From assembly GCA_963596005.1 (NCBI GenBank), contig CAVBJF010000001.1, positions 269,170 through 333,169 on the forward strand: 64,000 nucleotides of DNA, read 5' to 3'. The notes below the pieces were generated by a model that made no database searches, had not been told where the DNA came from, and saw only the letters and a list, made by a program, of their open reading frames with translations. The stretch is from Gallibacter pasteurianus_A. GTDB lineage: Bacteria > Bacillota > Clostridia > Peptostreptococcales > Anaerovoracaceae. Below, one piece after another: positions 26,723-36,495 of this stretch; within the stretch, counting starts at the first letter, position 1; the number at the start of each line of letters is the position of its first letter. The translations under genes and the position numbers were made by a program.

Positions 26723-27427
26723 ATGGAGCCCAAATATAAACGAATAATCCTAAAAATCAGTGGTGAGGCGCTTGCTGGTAGCGAGAAATTCGGTCTAAAC
26801 GAAGAGATGCTAAAGGTTGTTGCAAAGCAGGTAAAAGAAGTGCATGACCTTGGCGTACAGGTAGCGATAGTCGTAGGCGGAGGCAATTTTTGGCGCGGCA
26901 GGACGAGCAAAGATATGGACAAGGCAACAGCAGACTATATGGGCATGCTTGCAACTGTTATAAACTCGCTTGCTCTCCAGGAGGCTATAGAGTCTATAGG
27001 GGTACAGACAAGGGTACAAACAGCGATTGAGATGAAAGAGATTGCAGAGCCTTATATAAGGAGAAAGGCAGTAAATCATCTTGAAAAAGGCAAAGTAGTT
27101 ATATTTGGAGCAGGCACAGGTAATCCGTTTTTTTCAACAGATACAACAGCTGCACTTAGAGCAGCAGAGATAGATGCAGATGTGATATTGCTTGCAAAAA
27201 AGGTGGATGCAGTATATTCGGCAGATCCTGAGGTGGACAAAAATGCGATAAAATATGATGAGCTTACACATTTTGAAGTATTAGAAAAGGATTTAAAGGT
27301 TATGGACTCTACGGCGGCATCGCTATGTAGGGACAACAACATATGTATTCATGTATTTGGCATAAGTGAGTCGGGCAATGTAATGAAAGCCGTATGTGGC
27401 GAAAAGATAGGAACTGTGATCAGGTAA
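26723..27427 (+). CDS. pyrH: UMP kinase
   Basis: Phosphorylates UMP to UDP (amino acid kinase fold, hexameric, bacterial type). The 234 residues show LKISGEAL at the N-terminus, IVVGGGNFWRGR, GMLATVINSLALQ and GAGTGNPFFSTDTTAALRA, all diagnostic for PyrH. RBS GAGGAGAG. First gene of the pyrH-frr-uppS-cdsA-dxr-rseP-ispG-polC run; the usual upstream neighbours rpsB and tsf are not here, and the unit has its own promoter. Confidence 0.97.
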   Translation: MEPKYKRIILKISGEALAGSEKFGLNEEMLKVVAKQVKEVHDLGVQVAIVVGGGNFWRGRTSKDMDKATADYMGMLATVINSLALQEAIESIGVQTRVQTAIEMKEIAEPYIRRKAVNHLEKGKVVIFGAGTGNPFFSTDTTAALRAAEIDADVILLAKKVDAVYSADPEVDKNAIKYDELTHFEVLEKDLKVMDSTAASLCRDNNICIHVFGISESGNVMKAVCGEKIGTVIR

Positions 27428-27442
27428 TAACGGAGGGTTAAA

Positions 27443-28000
27443 ATGGAGAATATAATATTTGAAAATCTACAGGCAAAGATAGAAAAAACTACAGCAAAGT
27501 TAAAGGAAGAGCTTTTAACAGTCAGAGCCGGCAGGGCTAATGCGGCGATAGTTGATAAGGTAATGGTAATATATTATGATGTACCGACTCCGCTAAAGCA
27601 GCTTGCTAATATCGCCGTTACAGATCCAAGGACTATAACAATCACGCCTTTTGATTCATCTATAATCAAAGAGGTTGAGCACGGCATAAACGAAGCGAAT
27701 ATAGGTATTACGCCAAGTAACGATGGCAAGGCTATCAGATTAACAGTGCCACAGGTGACAGAAGACAGAAGAAAAGAGCTTACAAAGACTGTCAAGGCTT
27801 ATGGCGAGGATGCAAAGGTTGCTCTCAGGAATTTAAGGAGAGCTGCTAATGATGAACTCAAAAAAGAGCAAAAAAACAATGAGATCACAGAGGATGAGCT
27901 AAAGGAAGGTCTTGACAAGATACAAAAGAGTATCGATAAGGGCGTAAAAGCAATTGATGATGTCGTTGCCGCAAAAGATAAGGAGATAATGGAGATCTAA
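27443..28000 (+). CDS. frr: Ribosome recycling factor
   Basis: Splits the post-termination ribosome together with EF-G. The 185 residues show the standard RRF pattern: TVRAGRANAAIVDKVMV, YYDVPTPLKQLANI, RTITITPFD, RLTVPQVTEDRRKEL and the C-terminal helix with a DEL motif. RBS CGGAGGG. The TAA shares one base with the ATG of uppS. Confidence 0.97.
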   Translation: MENIIFENLQAKIEKTTAKLKEELLTVRAGRANAAIVDKVMVIYYDVPTPLKQLANIAVTDPRTITITPFDSSIIKEVEHGINEANIGITPSNDGKAIRLTVPQVTEDRRKELTKTVKAYGEDAKVALRNLRRAANDELKKEQKNNEITEDELKEGLDKIQKSIDKGVKAIDDVVAAKDKEIMEI

Positions 28001-28719
28001 TGCTTGATAAAGACAGGATACCGGCTTCTGTTGCCATCATTATGGATGGCAACGGTAGGTGGGCGACAAAGCGGAAGCTTTCAAGAGTTATAGGCCACAA
28101 TCAGGGCATGAAGGCTATGAAAAAAATAGTAAAGCATGCGGCACAGCTTGGCGTTAAATATCTAACCGTTTACGCATTTTCTACCGAAAATTGGAAAAGG
28201 TCGGAGGAAGAAGTGAGCGGTATTTTTAAGTTGCTGGTAAAATATGTTGACAGCGAGCTTAAAGAGCTTAATGAGGCAAATGTAAAGGTAAATATATTAG
28301 GCGATATCGGGGCTATGCCGGATATTGTAAAACAAAAGCTTGCGTTGACGCTCGAAACAACGAAAGAAAATACAGGGCTAAACTTTAATATTGCACTCAA
28401 TTACGGCTCGCGTGACGAGATAGTGCGCGCTGCGAAAAGTATTGCAAGTGATGCAAAGGAAGGCAGGCTTGCGATAGATGATATTGACGAGAGGCTATTT
28501 GCAAGTAGGCTATACACAGGCGAGCTTGGCATTCCTGATCCCGATCTTGTGATAAGGACAAGCGGAGAGATAAGATTGTCAAACTTTTTAATGTGGCAGC
28601 TTTCGTATGCAGAGATGGTATTTACCGATACGCTTTGGCCGGATTACACGCCTGAGGAGTTTGAGAAGTCGATTGAGATTTTTCAGAGCAGAGACAGACG
28701 TTTTGGTGGGAGGAAATAA
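28000..28719 (+). CDS. uppS: Undecaprenyl diphosphate synthase (isoprenyl transferase)
   Basis: Condenses isopentenyl diphosphate units onto farnesyl diphosphate to give the C55 carrier lipid for cell wall synthesis. The 239-residue cis-prenyltransferase has IIMDGNGRWA with the catalytic Asp, GHNQGMKA, YAFSTENWKR and the C-terminal RTSGEIRLSNF/QLSYAEMVF pair. It overlaps frr by one base and is followed by cdsA after 2 bp. Its substrate comes from the MEP pathway, to which dxr and ispG in the same operon contribute. Confidence 0.96.
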   Translation: MLDKDRIPASVAIIMDGNGRWATKRKLSRVIGHNQGMKAMKKIVKHAAQLGVKYLTVYAFSTENWKRSEEEVSGIFKLLVKYVDSELKELNEANVKVNILGDIGAMPDIVKQKLALTLETTKENTGLNFNIALNYGSRDEIVRAAKSIASDAKEGRLAIDDIDERLFASRLYTGELGIPDPDLVIRTSGEIRLSNFLMWQLSYAEMVFTDTLWPDYTPEEFEKSIEIFQSRDRRFGGRK

Positions 28720-28721
28720 GC

Positions 28722-29504
28722 ATGAAGACAAGAATCATATCAGGCTTGATAATGGTGCCACTTTTAGCTGTTTTATATTTCGGAGGATATGTGCTTGCGG
28801 CAGCTTGCTTTATCATAGCGATTGTGGGAGTGCATGAGTTTTATAAGGGCTTTCACGAAATGGATATCCATCCGTGCTATCCGATAGCCGTTTGTTCGAC
28901 GATAGTGCTTTACGCATTTAATTTATTCAATGCGGATGAAAGCGTTCATATATTGTGGCTATTTTTGAGCGTGCTCGCATCGCTTTTATACCTGTTTAAA
29001 ATAGAGGAGCGAAAGCTTGAGGATGCCATGGCGACGATAACAGGCATAGTATATGTTGTATTTTTCTCATACCATGTGCTGTTAGTCGAGCAGACAGGTA
29101 AAACAAGTATACTCATATGGCTAATAGTTTTGTCCGCATTTGGCACAGATATTTTTGCATATTTTGTTGGGATGTCGCTTGGAAAACACAGACTTTGTCC
29201 AAAGATAAGTCCTAAAAAAAGCGTAGAGGGCTCGATTGGCGGTATACTCGGAAGTATGCTTTTGTGTTATCTTTTTGGCAGTTTTTTTGCACCGCAATAT
29301 GCTATTCATTGTCTGATTATAGGAGTACTCGGCGGAGTAGTATCGCAGTTTGGCGACTTGACCGCCTCGATATTTAAAAGGAAGATGGGCATAAAGGATT
29401 ATGGCAATCTGATCCCCGGCCACGGCGGTATTTTAGACAGATTTGACAGCGTGCTATTTACAGCACCGCTAGTGTATTATTATATAGTTTTCGCAATAAA
29501 TTAG
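28722..29504 (+). CDS. cdsA: Phosphatidate cytidylyltransferase
   Basis: Makes CDP-diacylglycerol from phosphatidate and CTP, the branch point of phospholipid synthesis. The 260-residue membrane protein has about seven hydrophobic helices and the family signature near the C-terminus (SQFGDLTASIFKRKMGIKDYG, then LIPGHGGILDRFDS). RBS GGGAGG. It lies between uppS and dxr in the standard order. Confidence 0.95.
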   Translation: MKTRIISGLIMVPLLAVLYFGGYVLAAACFIIAIVGVHEFYKGFHEMDIHPCYPIAVCSTIVLYAFNLFNADESVHILWLFLSVLASLLYLFKIEERKLEDAMATITGIVYVVFFSYHVLLVEQTGKTSILIWLIVLSAFGTDIFAYFVGMSLGKHRLCPKISPKKSVEGSIGGILGSMLLCYLFGSFFAPQYAIHCLIIGVLGGVVSQFGDLTASIFKRKMGIKDYGNLIPGHGGILDRFDSVLFTAPLVYYYIVFAIN

Positions 29505-29518
29505 ATTTTAGTAAAAAT

Positions 29519-30664
29519 ATGAAAAAAATAGCAGTTTTTGGGAGCACAGGTTCAATAGGAACACAAACCCTCGACATTATAATGCAAAATCCGGACAGAT
29601 ATAGTGTTGAGATTTTGACATGCAAAAATAATATAGAACTACTTGCGCAGCAGATAGAAAAATTTTCACCAAGCATTGTTGTCGTAGGCGATGAGAAAAA
29701 GGCAAAGCTGCTTTCTGATAGGTATAAAAACATTGAAATTGCATATGGAGATGATGGCTTAAGAGATGTTGCAGGTAGTGCAAGCTATGATATGCTTGTA
29801 AATGCGCTTGTCGGTATAAGCGGCCTTGTGCCTACATATCATGCAATTGAGGCAGGCAGGGATATCGCTCTTGCAAATAAGGAAACGCTCGTGGCAGGTG
29901 GTGAACTCATCATGCAGAAGGTTCGTGAAAAGGGAGTAAATGTTGTGCCTGTTGATAGCGAACACAGCGCTATTTTTCAATGCATCAATTCGCAGAGAGG
30001 ACTTAAGGAAAGAAAAGAAAATCTAAAGAAGATACTTCTCACGGCTTCGGGTGGGCCGTTTAGGGGCAAGACCTATGACGAGTTAAAAGAAGTAACTTTG
30101 GATGAAGCACTAAATCATCCAAACTGGAGCATGGGAAATAAAATTACAATAGACAGTGCGACGATGATAAATAAGGGCTTTGAGGTTATTGAAGCAAAAT
30201 GGCTTTTCGATGTCGATATAGATAACATAAAGGTGCTTGTACATCCGCAGAGCATCGTGCACAGCGGTGTAGAGCTTATAGACGGCTCTGTTATTATGCA
30301 GATGGGAAGTGCCGATATGAGGCTACCGATAGGTCTGGCGCTTTCATATCCGCAACGATTAAAAAACACATCAAAGCCACTTGATTTTTTTAAAGAAGCG
30401 AGCAAGCTAACATTTGAGGAGCCCGATTTTGATACATTTACAGCTTTGAAACTTGCATGTGAGGCAGGGCGAAGTGGCGGTAGTTATCCGGTCGTGCTAA
30501 ACGCTGCAAATGAAGTTTTAGTCGATAGATTTTTAAAAAATGAAATCAAGTTTTTAGATATACAAGATACGATAGCAAAAGTGATGGATGCACATGTGCC
30601 AACATATAAATTGACACTTGAGGGAATCATAGAAATAGATAAAAGAGTAAGGAAGAATATATGA
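29519..30664 (+). CDS. dxr: 1-deoxy-D-xylulose-5-phosphate reductoisomerase
   Basis: Second step of the MEP isoprenoid pathway (DXP to MEP with NADPH). The 381 residues show the NADPH motif FGSTGSIGTQTL, LANKETLVAGG, PVDSEHSAIFQC, the flexible loop LTASGGPF and NHPNWSMGNKITIDSATM, all canonical. No clear Shine-Dalgarno lies before the ATG (the preceding bases are TTTTAGTAAAAAT), which is unusual in this window. It overlaps rseP by ATGA. Confidence 0.97.
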   Translation: MKKIAVFGSTGSIGTQTLDIIMQNPDRYSVEILTCKNNIELLAQQIEKFSPSIVVVGDEKKAKLLSDRYKNIEIAYGDDGLRDVAGSASYDMLVNALVGISGLVPTYHAIEAGRDIALANKETLVAGGELIMQKVREKGVNVVPVDSEHSAIFQCINSQRGLKERKENLKKILLTASGGPFRGKTYDELKEVTLDEALNHPNWSMGNKITIDSATMINKGFEVIEAKWLFDVDIDNIKVLVHPQSIVHSGVELIDGSVIMQMGSADMRLPIGLALSYPQRLKNTSKPLDFFKEASKLTFEEPDFDTFTALKLACEAGRSGGSYPVVLNAANEVLVDRFLKNEIKFLDIQDTIAKVMDAHVPTYKLTLEGIIEIDKRVRKNI

Positions 30665-31677
30665 CGATAATTATTGCGGTGATAATGATATGTATATTGA
30701 TTTTTATTCATGAGCTGGGCCATTTTTTAGCGGCAAAGGCTTGTGGAGTTAAAGTCAATGAATTTGCACTCGGCATGGGACCAAAGCTTTTAAAAAAGCA
30801 AAAAGGGGAAACTCTTTATACGCTTAGAGCAATTCCGATTGGTGGCTTTTGTGCTATGGAGGGCGAGGATGAGGAAAGCGATGACGAGCGTGCATTTAAC
30901 AATAAGTCTGCCGGGGAAAAAGCATTTATACTCGTAGCCGGCGCAGGTATGAATTTCATATTGGCGTTGGTACTTATGATAATAGTTACATATAACATGG
31001 GTTTTGCGACGCTGACGGTCGGGCAAGTTCTGGAAGGCTCGCCGGCACAAAAAGCGGGTATAGAAGTAGGCGATGAGCTTGTCAGCATCAATGGTACTAA
31101 GCTCGATGAGTGGAATGACTTTACCGAGATAGTTTCGGCTGATAAGGCGCATGAGGCGCTTGATATAACTATCAAAAGAGATAGTGAGGAGATGACATTT
31201 GTTGCAACTCCAAAAAAAGATGAGGAGTCAGGCAGATATATAGTAGGCATCGGTGCGCAGCGTGAAAAGAGCGCATTCAAATCGATAGTAAATGGACCAA
31301 AAGAGACTATCAATATGACAAAAAGCATGTATGCCGTGCTCAAACAACTTGTTACGGGAGAAGTTTCGACAAAGGATTTATCCGGGCCTGTCGGCATAGT
31401 ATATATGGTCGATCAATCGGCATCTCAAGGGCTAATGACATTTTTGTACTTTATGGCGATGATGAGTTTAAACTTAGCGGTTATCAATCTTTTGCCATTC
31501 CCGGCACTTGATGGGGGCAGGATAATATTCCTAATTATAAGAAAGGTAACAGGAAAGGCTATCACAGATAGGACAGAAGCAGCTGTGCATATGATAGGGA
31601 TGTTACTTCTTTTGCTTTTGATGCTATATGTGACTTGGAATGACATAGCGAAATTTATAATACCGATATTTAAATAA
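30661..31677 (+). CDS. rseP: Site-2 protease RseP/RasP (M50 metalloprotease)
   Basis: Intramembrane zinc protease that cleaves membrane-bound anti-sigma factors and signal peptides. The 338 residues have the zinc motif HELGH in the first transmembrane helix (near residue 17), one PDZ domain (about 110-190; GQVLEGSPAQKAGIEVGDELVSING) and the second catalytic motif LDGGRI in a C-terminal helix. It starts within the dxr stop (ATGA). A single PDZ domain is typical for Gram-positive RasP. Confidence 0.95.
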   Translation: MTIIIAVIMICILIFIHELGHFLAAKACGVKVNEFALGMGPKLLKKQKGETLYTLRAIPIGGFCAMEGEDEESDDERAFNNKSAGEKAFILVAGAGMNFILALVLMIIVTYNMGFATLTVGQVLEGSPAQKAGIEVGDELVSINGTKLDEWNDFTEIVSADKAHEALDITIKRDSEEMTFVATPKKDEESGRYIVGIGAQREKSAFKSIVNGPKETINMTKSMYAVLKQLVTGEVSTKDLSGPVGIVYMVDQSASQGLMTFLYFMAMMSLNLAVINLLPFPALDGGRIIFLIIRKVTGKAITDRTEAAVHMIGMLLLLLLMLYVTWNDIAKFIIPIFK

Positions 31678-31731
31678 AACAAAAATCAATATATTAGAAA
31701 AGTATTTTAAAACTCCCACGAAGGAGAGCAT

Positions 31732-32814
31732 ATGAAAAAGAAAACGAAAGCGGTTATGGTTGGCGGTGTGCAAATAGGCGGAGGTGCTCCTGTGAGCATA
31801 CAGTCCATGAGCAATATCGATACGAGGAATATAAAAGCAGTTATAAACCAAATAGATATCTTGGCTGATGCGGGAGCACAGATAATGAGGCTTGCAGTGC
31901 CTGATATGGAAGCAGCGGATGCATTTGGTGAGATTAAGGAAAAATCACGATTGCCACTTGTTGCTGATATACATTTTGATTATAGACTTGCGATCAAAGC
32001 GATGGAAAACGGCGCCGATAAGATAAGGATAAATCCCGGGAATATCGGTACAAGAGAAGAGGTTGCAAAGATAGTAGCCGTCGCAAAGAAGCGGGAGATC
32101 CCTGTGCGCGTCGGCGTGAATTCAGGATCGCTCCAAAAGGATATCTTAGAAAAAAACGGCGGCGTTACAGCAAACGGTCTTGTAGCAAGCACTCTTAGGA
32201 GCGTCAAGATATTAGAAGATTTGGACTTCTGTGATATAGTTATATCGCTTAAGGCTTCGGATCCTAAAATGAATTATGACGCATATACAATGATAGCTCA
32301 GCAGACGGATTATCCGCTTCACATAGGCGTGACAGAGGCAGGCACATTTGAGAGTGGCAAGATAAAGAGCGCTGTAGGGATAGGAGCATTGCTCTTGGCA
32401 GGCGTAGGCGATACGCTGAGAGTTTCACTTACGGGAGACCCGTTAAATGAGATAACGGTTGCTAAGGAAATCTTGGCATCCTCCGGCCTTAGAAAAAAGG
32501 CAATAAATATAGTTTCATGTCCAACGTGTGGCAGGACAAAGGTCAATCTTGATGCGATAGCAAGTGAAGTTGAAGAAAAGATACGGGAAATAGAAATAAA
32601 AAGAGCAGACGAAGGACTTTCCCCGATAACGCTTGCAGTCATGGGGTGCGAAGTCAACGGGCCCGGCGAGGCGAAGAGTGCAGACCTTGGCGTAGCATGT
32701 GGTGATGGCAGCGGAGTGTTGTTTGTAAAAGGTGAAATTATAAAAAAGGTATCGGAAGAAAAAATAAGTGAGGAATTGATAAATTTAGTCAAAAATTATG
32801 AGAGATATATTTAA
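31732..32814 (+). CDS. ispG: 4-hydroxy-3-methylbut-2-en-1-yl diphosphate synthase (IspG/GcpE)
   Basis: Penultimate MEP-pathway step, a [4Fe-4S] enzyme. The 360 residues show QSMSNIDTRN, the TIM-barrel segment ADIHFDYRLA, PGNIG, and the cluster domain with CPTCGR and MGCEVNGPGEA (three Cys ligands plus a Glu). This is the short bacterial form. RBS GAAGGAGAG. Its last 17 bases overlap polC in another frame, and proS, often found between rseP and polC in Bacilli, is absent. Confidence 0.96.
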   Translation: MKKKTKAVMVGGVQIGGGAPVSIQSMSNIDTRNIKAVINQIDILADAGAQIMRLAVPDMEAADAFGEIKEKSRLPLVADIHFDYRLAIKAMENGADKIRINPGNIGTREEVAKIVAVAKKREIPVRVGVNSGSLQKDILEKNGGVTANGLVASTLRSVKILEDLDFCDIVISLKASDPKMNYDAYTMIAQQTDYPLHIGVTEAGTFESGKIKSAVGIGALLLAGVGDTLRVSLTGDPLNEITVAKEILASSGLRKKAINIVSCPTCGRTKVNLDAIASEVEEKIREIEIKRADEGLSPITLAVMGCEVNGPGEAKSADLGVACGDGSGVLFVKGEIIKKVSEEKISEELINLVKNYERYI

Positions 32815-35800
32815 GCATTGCATTTCAAATGAAGATTTCAAATACAACTTAGAGCAGGCTTCCCTATCGAAAGAAACGGGGAAGCTGTCTATTGATGTGC
32901 GCTTAAATTTTGTAATTCCATTAAACGAAGTAAAGAAGGCAGAACAAGCTCTTTTAGATACAGTGCCGTCAGTTGCGGATGTTGAGTTTGTATTTATATA
33001 CGATGAGCTGGCAATGCAACCGGGAGATGCCCTAACTGTTTTCCTTGAACACATGATAAGAAAGGCAAACGGTAAATATGCATACCTGACAAATAGCATA
33101 AAGCGTGAAAAGACAACTTTAAAAGAAGACAAACTCACGATATATACGGCGGGCAAAAAGATAGCAGAGGAATTAAACGAAATATTGTCAGACTATTTTG
33201 AGGAACTTATATATGACTCGTTTGATAAAAAAATATCAGTCACATTCAAAAGTGACGACGAGACATCTAAAAGGGTTGAAGAGAAAATAAAAACCGTGGA
33301 TGAAAGCTATTTTGCTTCGCAGAGAGAGTCGAATGTGGGAAAAAAAAGGCAAGTTGCCGAGAGAGAAGTCAATTTACCTTCTAACAGATTATTTGGGAAA
33401 CCTATCAGTGGCGCATTATTACCCATGTCCCAGTTTTCGGAGCTTTCAGGCGAATGTATTTTAGAGGGTGAGGTTTTTGGTATTACATCGAAAATGACCA
33501 AAAAGGGTCAATATATTGTAACGATATTATTTTCCGATAAAAAGTCATCTGTTTGCGGTAAGCTTTTTGTAGGGGCTAAAGGTTGGGACCATATAAATGA
33601 AAATCTAAAAGAGGGGGATGCCGTAAGGGCACAAGGCGTTGCCGAATACGATGAATATGTACAAACGCCTATTCTTAAAATAAAAGGCATGGAAAAAGTG
33701 GCGGTTGAAGCGAGAGCCGATAACGCAGAGCAAAAGCGTATAGAACTCCACGCTCATACAAAGATGAGTGCTATGGATGGCATTTCTGATGTAAAAAAAT
33801 ATATAAGCACGGCAAAAACCTGGGGACATGAAGCGGTTGCGATAACGGACCACGGTGCGGTTCAGGCATTCCCGGAGGCGGCAAAGGCAGCGGGTAAGGA
33901 CATAAAGGTAATATATGGAGTTGAAGGGTATTTGCTCGATGATACAAATCTAAAGAACGAAGATGGCACGATAGATTATAAAAAGGGTAGTACATATCAC
34001 ATTATCATACTTGCGAAAAACCAAGAGGGATTAAAAAATCTTTACAAGATTGTTTCAAAGTCGCACCTTGAGTATTTTTATAAAAAACCGCGAATTCCGA
34101 AGTCGATCCTGCAGGAGCATAGGAGCGGTCTTATCATAGGATCCGCATGTGAAGCGGGACAAGTCTTTAGAGCGGTTTTAAACGGGGCAAGCGATGATGA
34201 AATAGACGAAATAATTAAGCTGTATGATTATCTTGAGGTGCAACCGCTCATAAACAATCAATTTCTTGTAAATAACGGTGTTGTAGCTGACAGGCAAGGA
34301 TTGATTGATATAAATAAAAGGATAATAAAGCTTGGTGAAAAATACGAAAAGCCTGTTGTAGCGACATGCGATTGCCATTATGTAGATGAAGATGACCAAA
34401 TATATCGACGCATCCTGATGGCAGGACAGGGGTATAAGGATCTTGGTGAAGGCGGCCTTTACTTTAGAACGACCGAGGAGATGTTTGATGAATTTGATTA
34501 TCTCGACGAAGCAAAGGCGAGAGAAATAATTGTGGAAAATCCTCATAAGATTGCGGATATGATAGACGACTTACTGCCGGTGCCAAAGGGTAAATATCCG
34601 CCGCATATCGAAAATGCGGACAAGCTTTTGCGAGAGGAATGCTATAAAAAGGCACACGAAATATACGGTGATCCGTTGCCGGAACTTATCGAAAAAAGGC
34701 TGGCAGACGAGTTAAAGGCTATCATAGATGAGGGATATGCGGTGCTTTATGTTTCGGCTCAGATGCTTGTAAAAAAATCGATGAGCGACGGATATCTTGT
34801 AGGCTCGCGTGGTTCCGTAGGATCATCATTTGCCGCAACTATGGCGGGCATTACGGAGGTAAATCCGCTTCCGCCACACTATATTTGCCCAAACTGCAAA
34901 TACATAGAGTGGGGAGATGAAAATGAATTTGACTGTGGAGTAGATATGCCGCAAAAAATATGTCCTAATTGCGGAGCGATTTTAAATCAAACCGGATTTA
35001 CTATACCTTTTGAAACATTTTTAGGTATTCCAGGGAAGCAAAAGGAGCCTGATATAGATCTAAATTTTGCAGGCGAATATCAGGCGACAGCTCACAAATA
35101 TGTCGAAGAAATATTCGGATCCGAAAATGTATTTAAGGCAGGTACCATAGGTACGATACAGACAAGAACGGCGTTTGGATTCGTTGCAAAATATTGCGAT
35201 GAAAGACAGGCTCCTCTAAATAAATATGAAAAAGAAAGACTAGCAATAGGTTGTAGCGGAGTTAAAAGGACGACAGGTCAGCACCCTGGAGGCATCATAA
35301 TAGTGCCGGAAGATCATGAAATCTATGAGTTTTGCCCTGTGCAAAGGCCTGCAAATGATATGACAAGCGACTTTATCACGACGCATTTTGATTATCATGC
35401 AATTGATGAGAACCTGTTTAAACTTGACATTCTCGGGCACGATGCTCCATCGATCATAAGACATTTGCAGGATATGACGGGTATAGATCCGATAAAGGAA
35501 GTACCTCTCAAGGACGAAAAGGTAAACAGCATATTCCTTGGGATAGAAGCACTCGATATAAAGGATGAAAATTATAGATTTGAGCATGGAAGTTATGGCA
35601 TTCCCGAATTCGGTACGAGATTTGTTCGTCAGATGCTCGACGATACACATCCTAAAAAGTTTGCGGATCTCATAAGGATTTCCGGATTTTCGCATGGCAC
35701 CGATGTTTGGCTCGGCAACGCCCGTGATTACATCAAAGAAGGCGTTTCCACCATGCAGGATGCGATATCGACAAGAGATGACATTATGAACTACCTCATA

Positions 35801-36478
35801 CTAAAAGGAGTAGACCCAATTGCAGCATTTACAATTATGGAAAAAGTTAGAAAAGGCAAGGGTGTTACAGATGAGGAAGCTAAGTTGATGCTTGATGCAA
35901 ACACGCCGCAGTGGTATGTTGATTCGTGCCGTAAGATAAAGTATATGTTCCCACGTGCTCATGCTGTCGCATATGTGACGATGGCATACAGAATTGCCTG
36001 GTTTAAGGTATACAGACCACTCGAATTTTATGCCGCACATCTAACCACAAAGGTTGCTGACTTTAACTGGCAGGTGGTAAAAAAGGGGAAGGAGACCATC
36101 CTGCGACGAATAGACGAGATAATTGCAAAGGGCAAAGCTGCGACTGCAAAAGAAGAGGGAGAGATGCTTGTTTTGGAGATATGCTACGAAATGATGGCGA
36201 GAGGATACGAGTTTGCAAATCCGACATTTGAGGATAGTGAGGCAATGCGTTTTGGCGTAAAAGACGGTAAGGTTTTAGTGCCTCTTGCGGCGATGATAGG
36301 TGTCGGCGAGACATGCGCTAAGGCTCTCGAAAGTGAATATCATAAAAAGCCGTTTGCCACGGTTGAGGATATTCAAAACAGAGCCAAGGCTAATAAGGTT
36401 GCGATAGAAGCGTTGCGTGAAAACGGCCTTTTAGAGGGCATGCAGGAAACAGACCAGATGTCATTTTTTACAATGTGA
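32798..36478 (+). CDS. polC: DNA polymerase III alpha subunit PolC lacking the exonuclease domain
   Basis: Replicative polymerase of the PolC type, 1226 residues against about 1430 in Bacillus. In order: N-terminal domain (1-200), OB fold (about 220-300), PHP domain beginning IELHAHTKMSAMDG (315-328), then GVEGYLLDD (374-382) followed after only some 17 residues by YHIIILAKNQEGLKNLYKIVSKSH (400 onward). In standard PolC the roughly 170-residue DnaQ-like 3'-5' exonuclease (VVFDVETTGL...) sits exactly there. Palm (GSRGSVGSSFAAT, PDIDLNF), the zinc site CPNC...CPNC, fingers (GTIQTRTAFGFVAKY) and KRTTGQHPGG are intact. The end QMSFFTM resembles a beta-clamp binding motif. Reading frame is uninterrupted, so this is a clean domain loss. 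Last gene of the operon. Confidence 0.95.
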   Translation: MRDIFKHCISNEDFKYNLEQASLSKETGKLSIDVRLNFVIPLNEVKKAEQALLDTVPSVADVEFVFIYDELAMQPGDALTVFLEHMIRKANGKYAYLTNSIKREKTTLKEDKLTIYTAGKKIAEELNEILSDYFEELIYDSFDKKISVTFKSDDETSKRVEEKIKTVDESYFASQRESNVGKKRQVAEREVNLPSNRLFGKPISGALLPMSQFSELSGECILEGEVFGITSKMTKKGQYIVTILFSDKKSSVCGKLFVGAKGWDHINENLKEGDAVRAQGVAEYDEYVQTPILKIKGMEKVAVEARADNAEQKRIELHAHTKMSAMDGISDVKKYISTAKTWGHEAVAITDHGAVQAFPEAAKAAGKDIKVIYGVEGYLLDDTNLKNEDGTIDYKKGSTYHIIILAKNQEGLKNLYKIVSKSHLEYFYKKPRIPKSILQEHRSGLIIGSACEAGQVFRAVLNGASDDEIDEIIKLYDYLEVQPLINNQFLVNNGVVADRQGLIDINKRIIKLGEKYEKPVVATCDCHYVDEDDQIYRRILMAGQGYKDLGEGGLYFRTTEEMFDEFDYLDEAKAREIIVENPHKIADMIDDLLPVPKGKYPPHIENADKLLREECYKKAHEIYGDPLPELIEKRLADELKAIIDEGYAVLYVSAQMLVKKSMSDGYLVGSRGSVGSSFAATMAGITEVNPLPPHYICPNCKYIEWGDENEFDCGVDMPQKICPNCGAILNQTGFTIPFETFLGIPGKQKEPDIDLNFAGEYQATAHKYVEEIFGSENVFKAGTIGTIQTRTAFGFVAKYCDERQAPLNKYEKERLAIGCSGVKRTTGQHPGGIIIVPEDHEIYEFCPVQRPANDMTSDFITTHFDYHAIDENLFKLDILGHDAPSIIRHLQDMTGIDPIKEVPLKDEKVNSIFLGIEALDIKDENYRFEHGSYGIPEFGTRFVRQMLDDTHPKKFADLIRISGFSHGTDVWLGNARDYIKEGVSTMQDAISTRDDIMNYLILKGVDPIAAFTIMEKVRKGKGVTDEEAKLMLDANTPQWYVDSCRKIKYMFPRAHAVAYVTMAYRIAWFKVYRPLEFYAAHLTTKVADFNWQVVKKGKETILRRIDEIIAKGKAATAKEEGEMLVLEICYEMMARGYEFANPTFEDSEAMRFGVKDGKVLVPLAAMIGVGETCAKALESEYHKKPFATVEDIQNRAKANKVAIEALRENGLLEGMQETDQMSFFTM

Positions 36479-36495
36479 GTAGCAAGTATTTTTAC

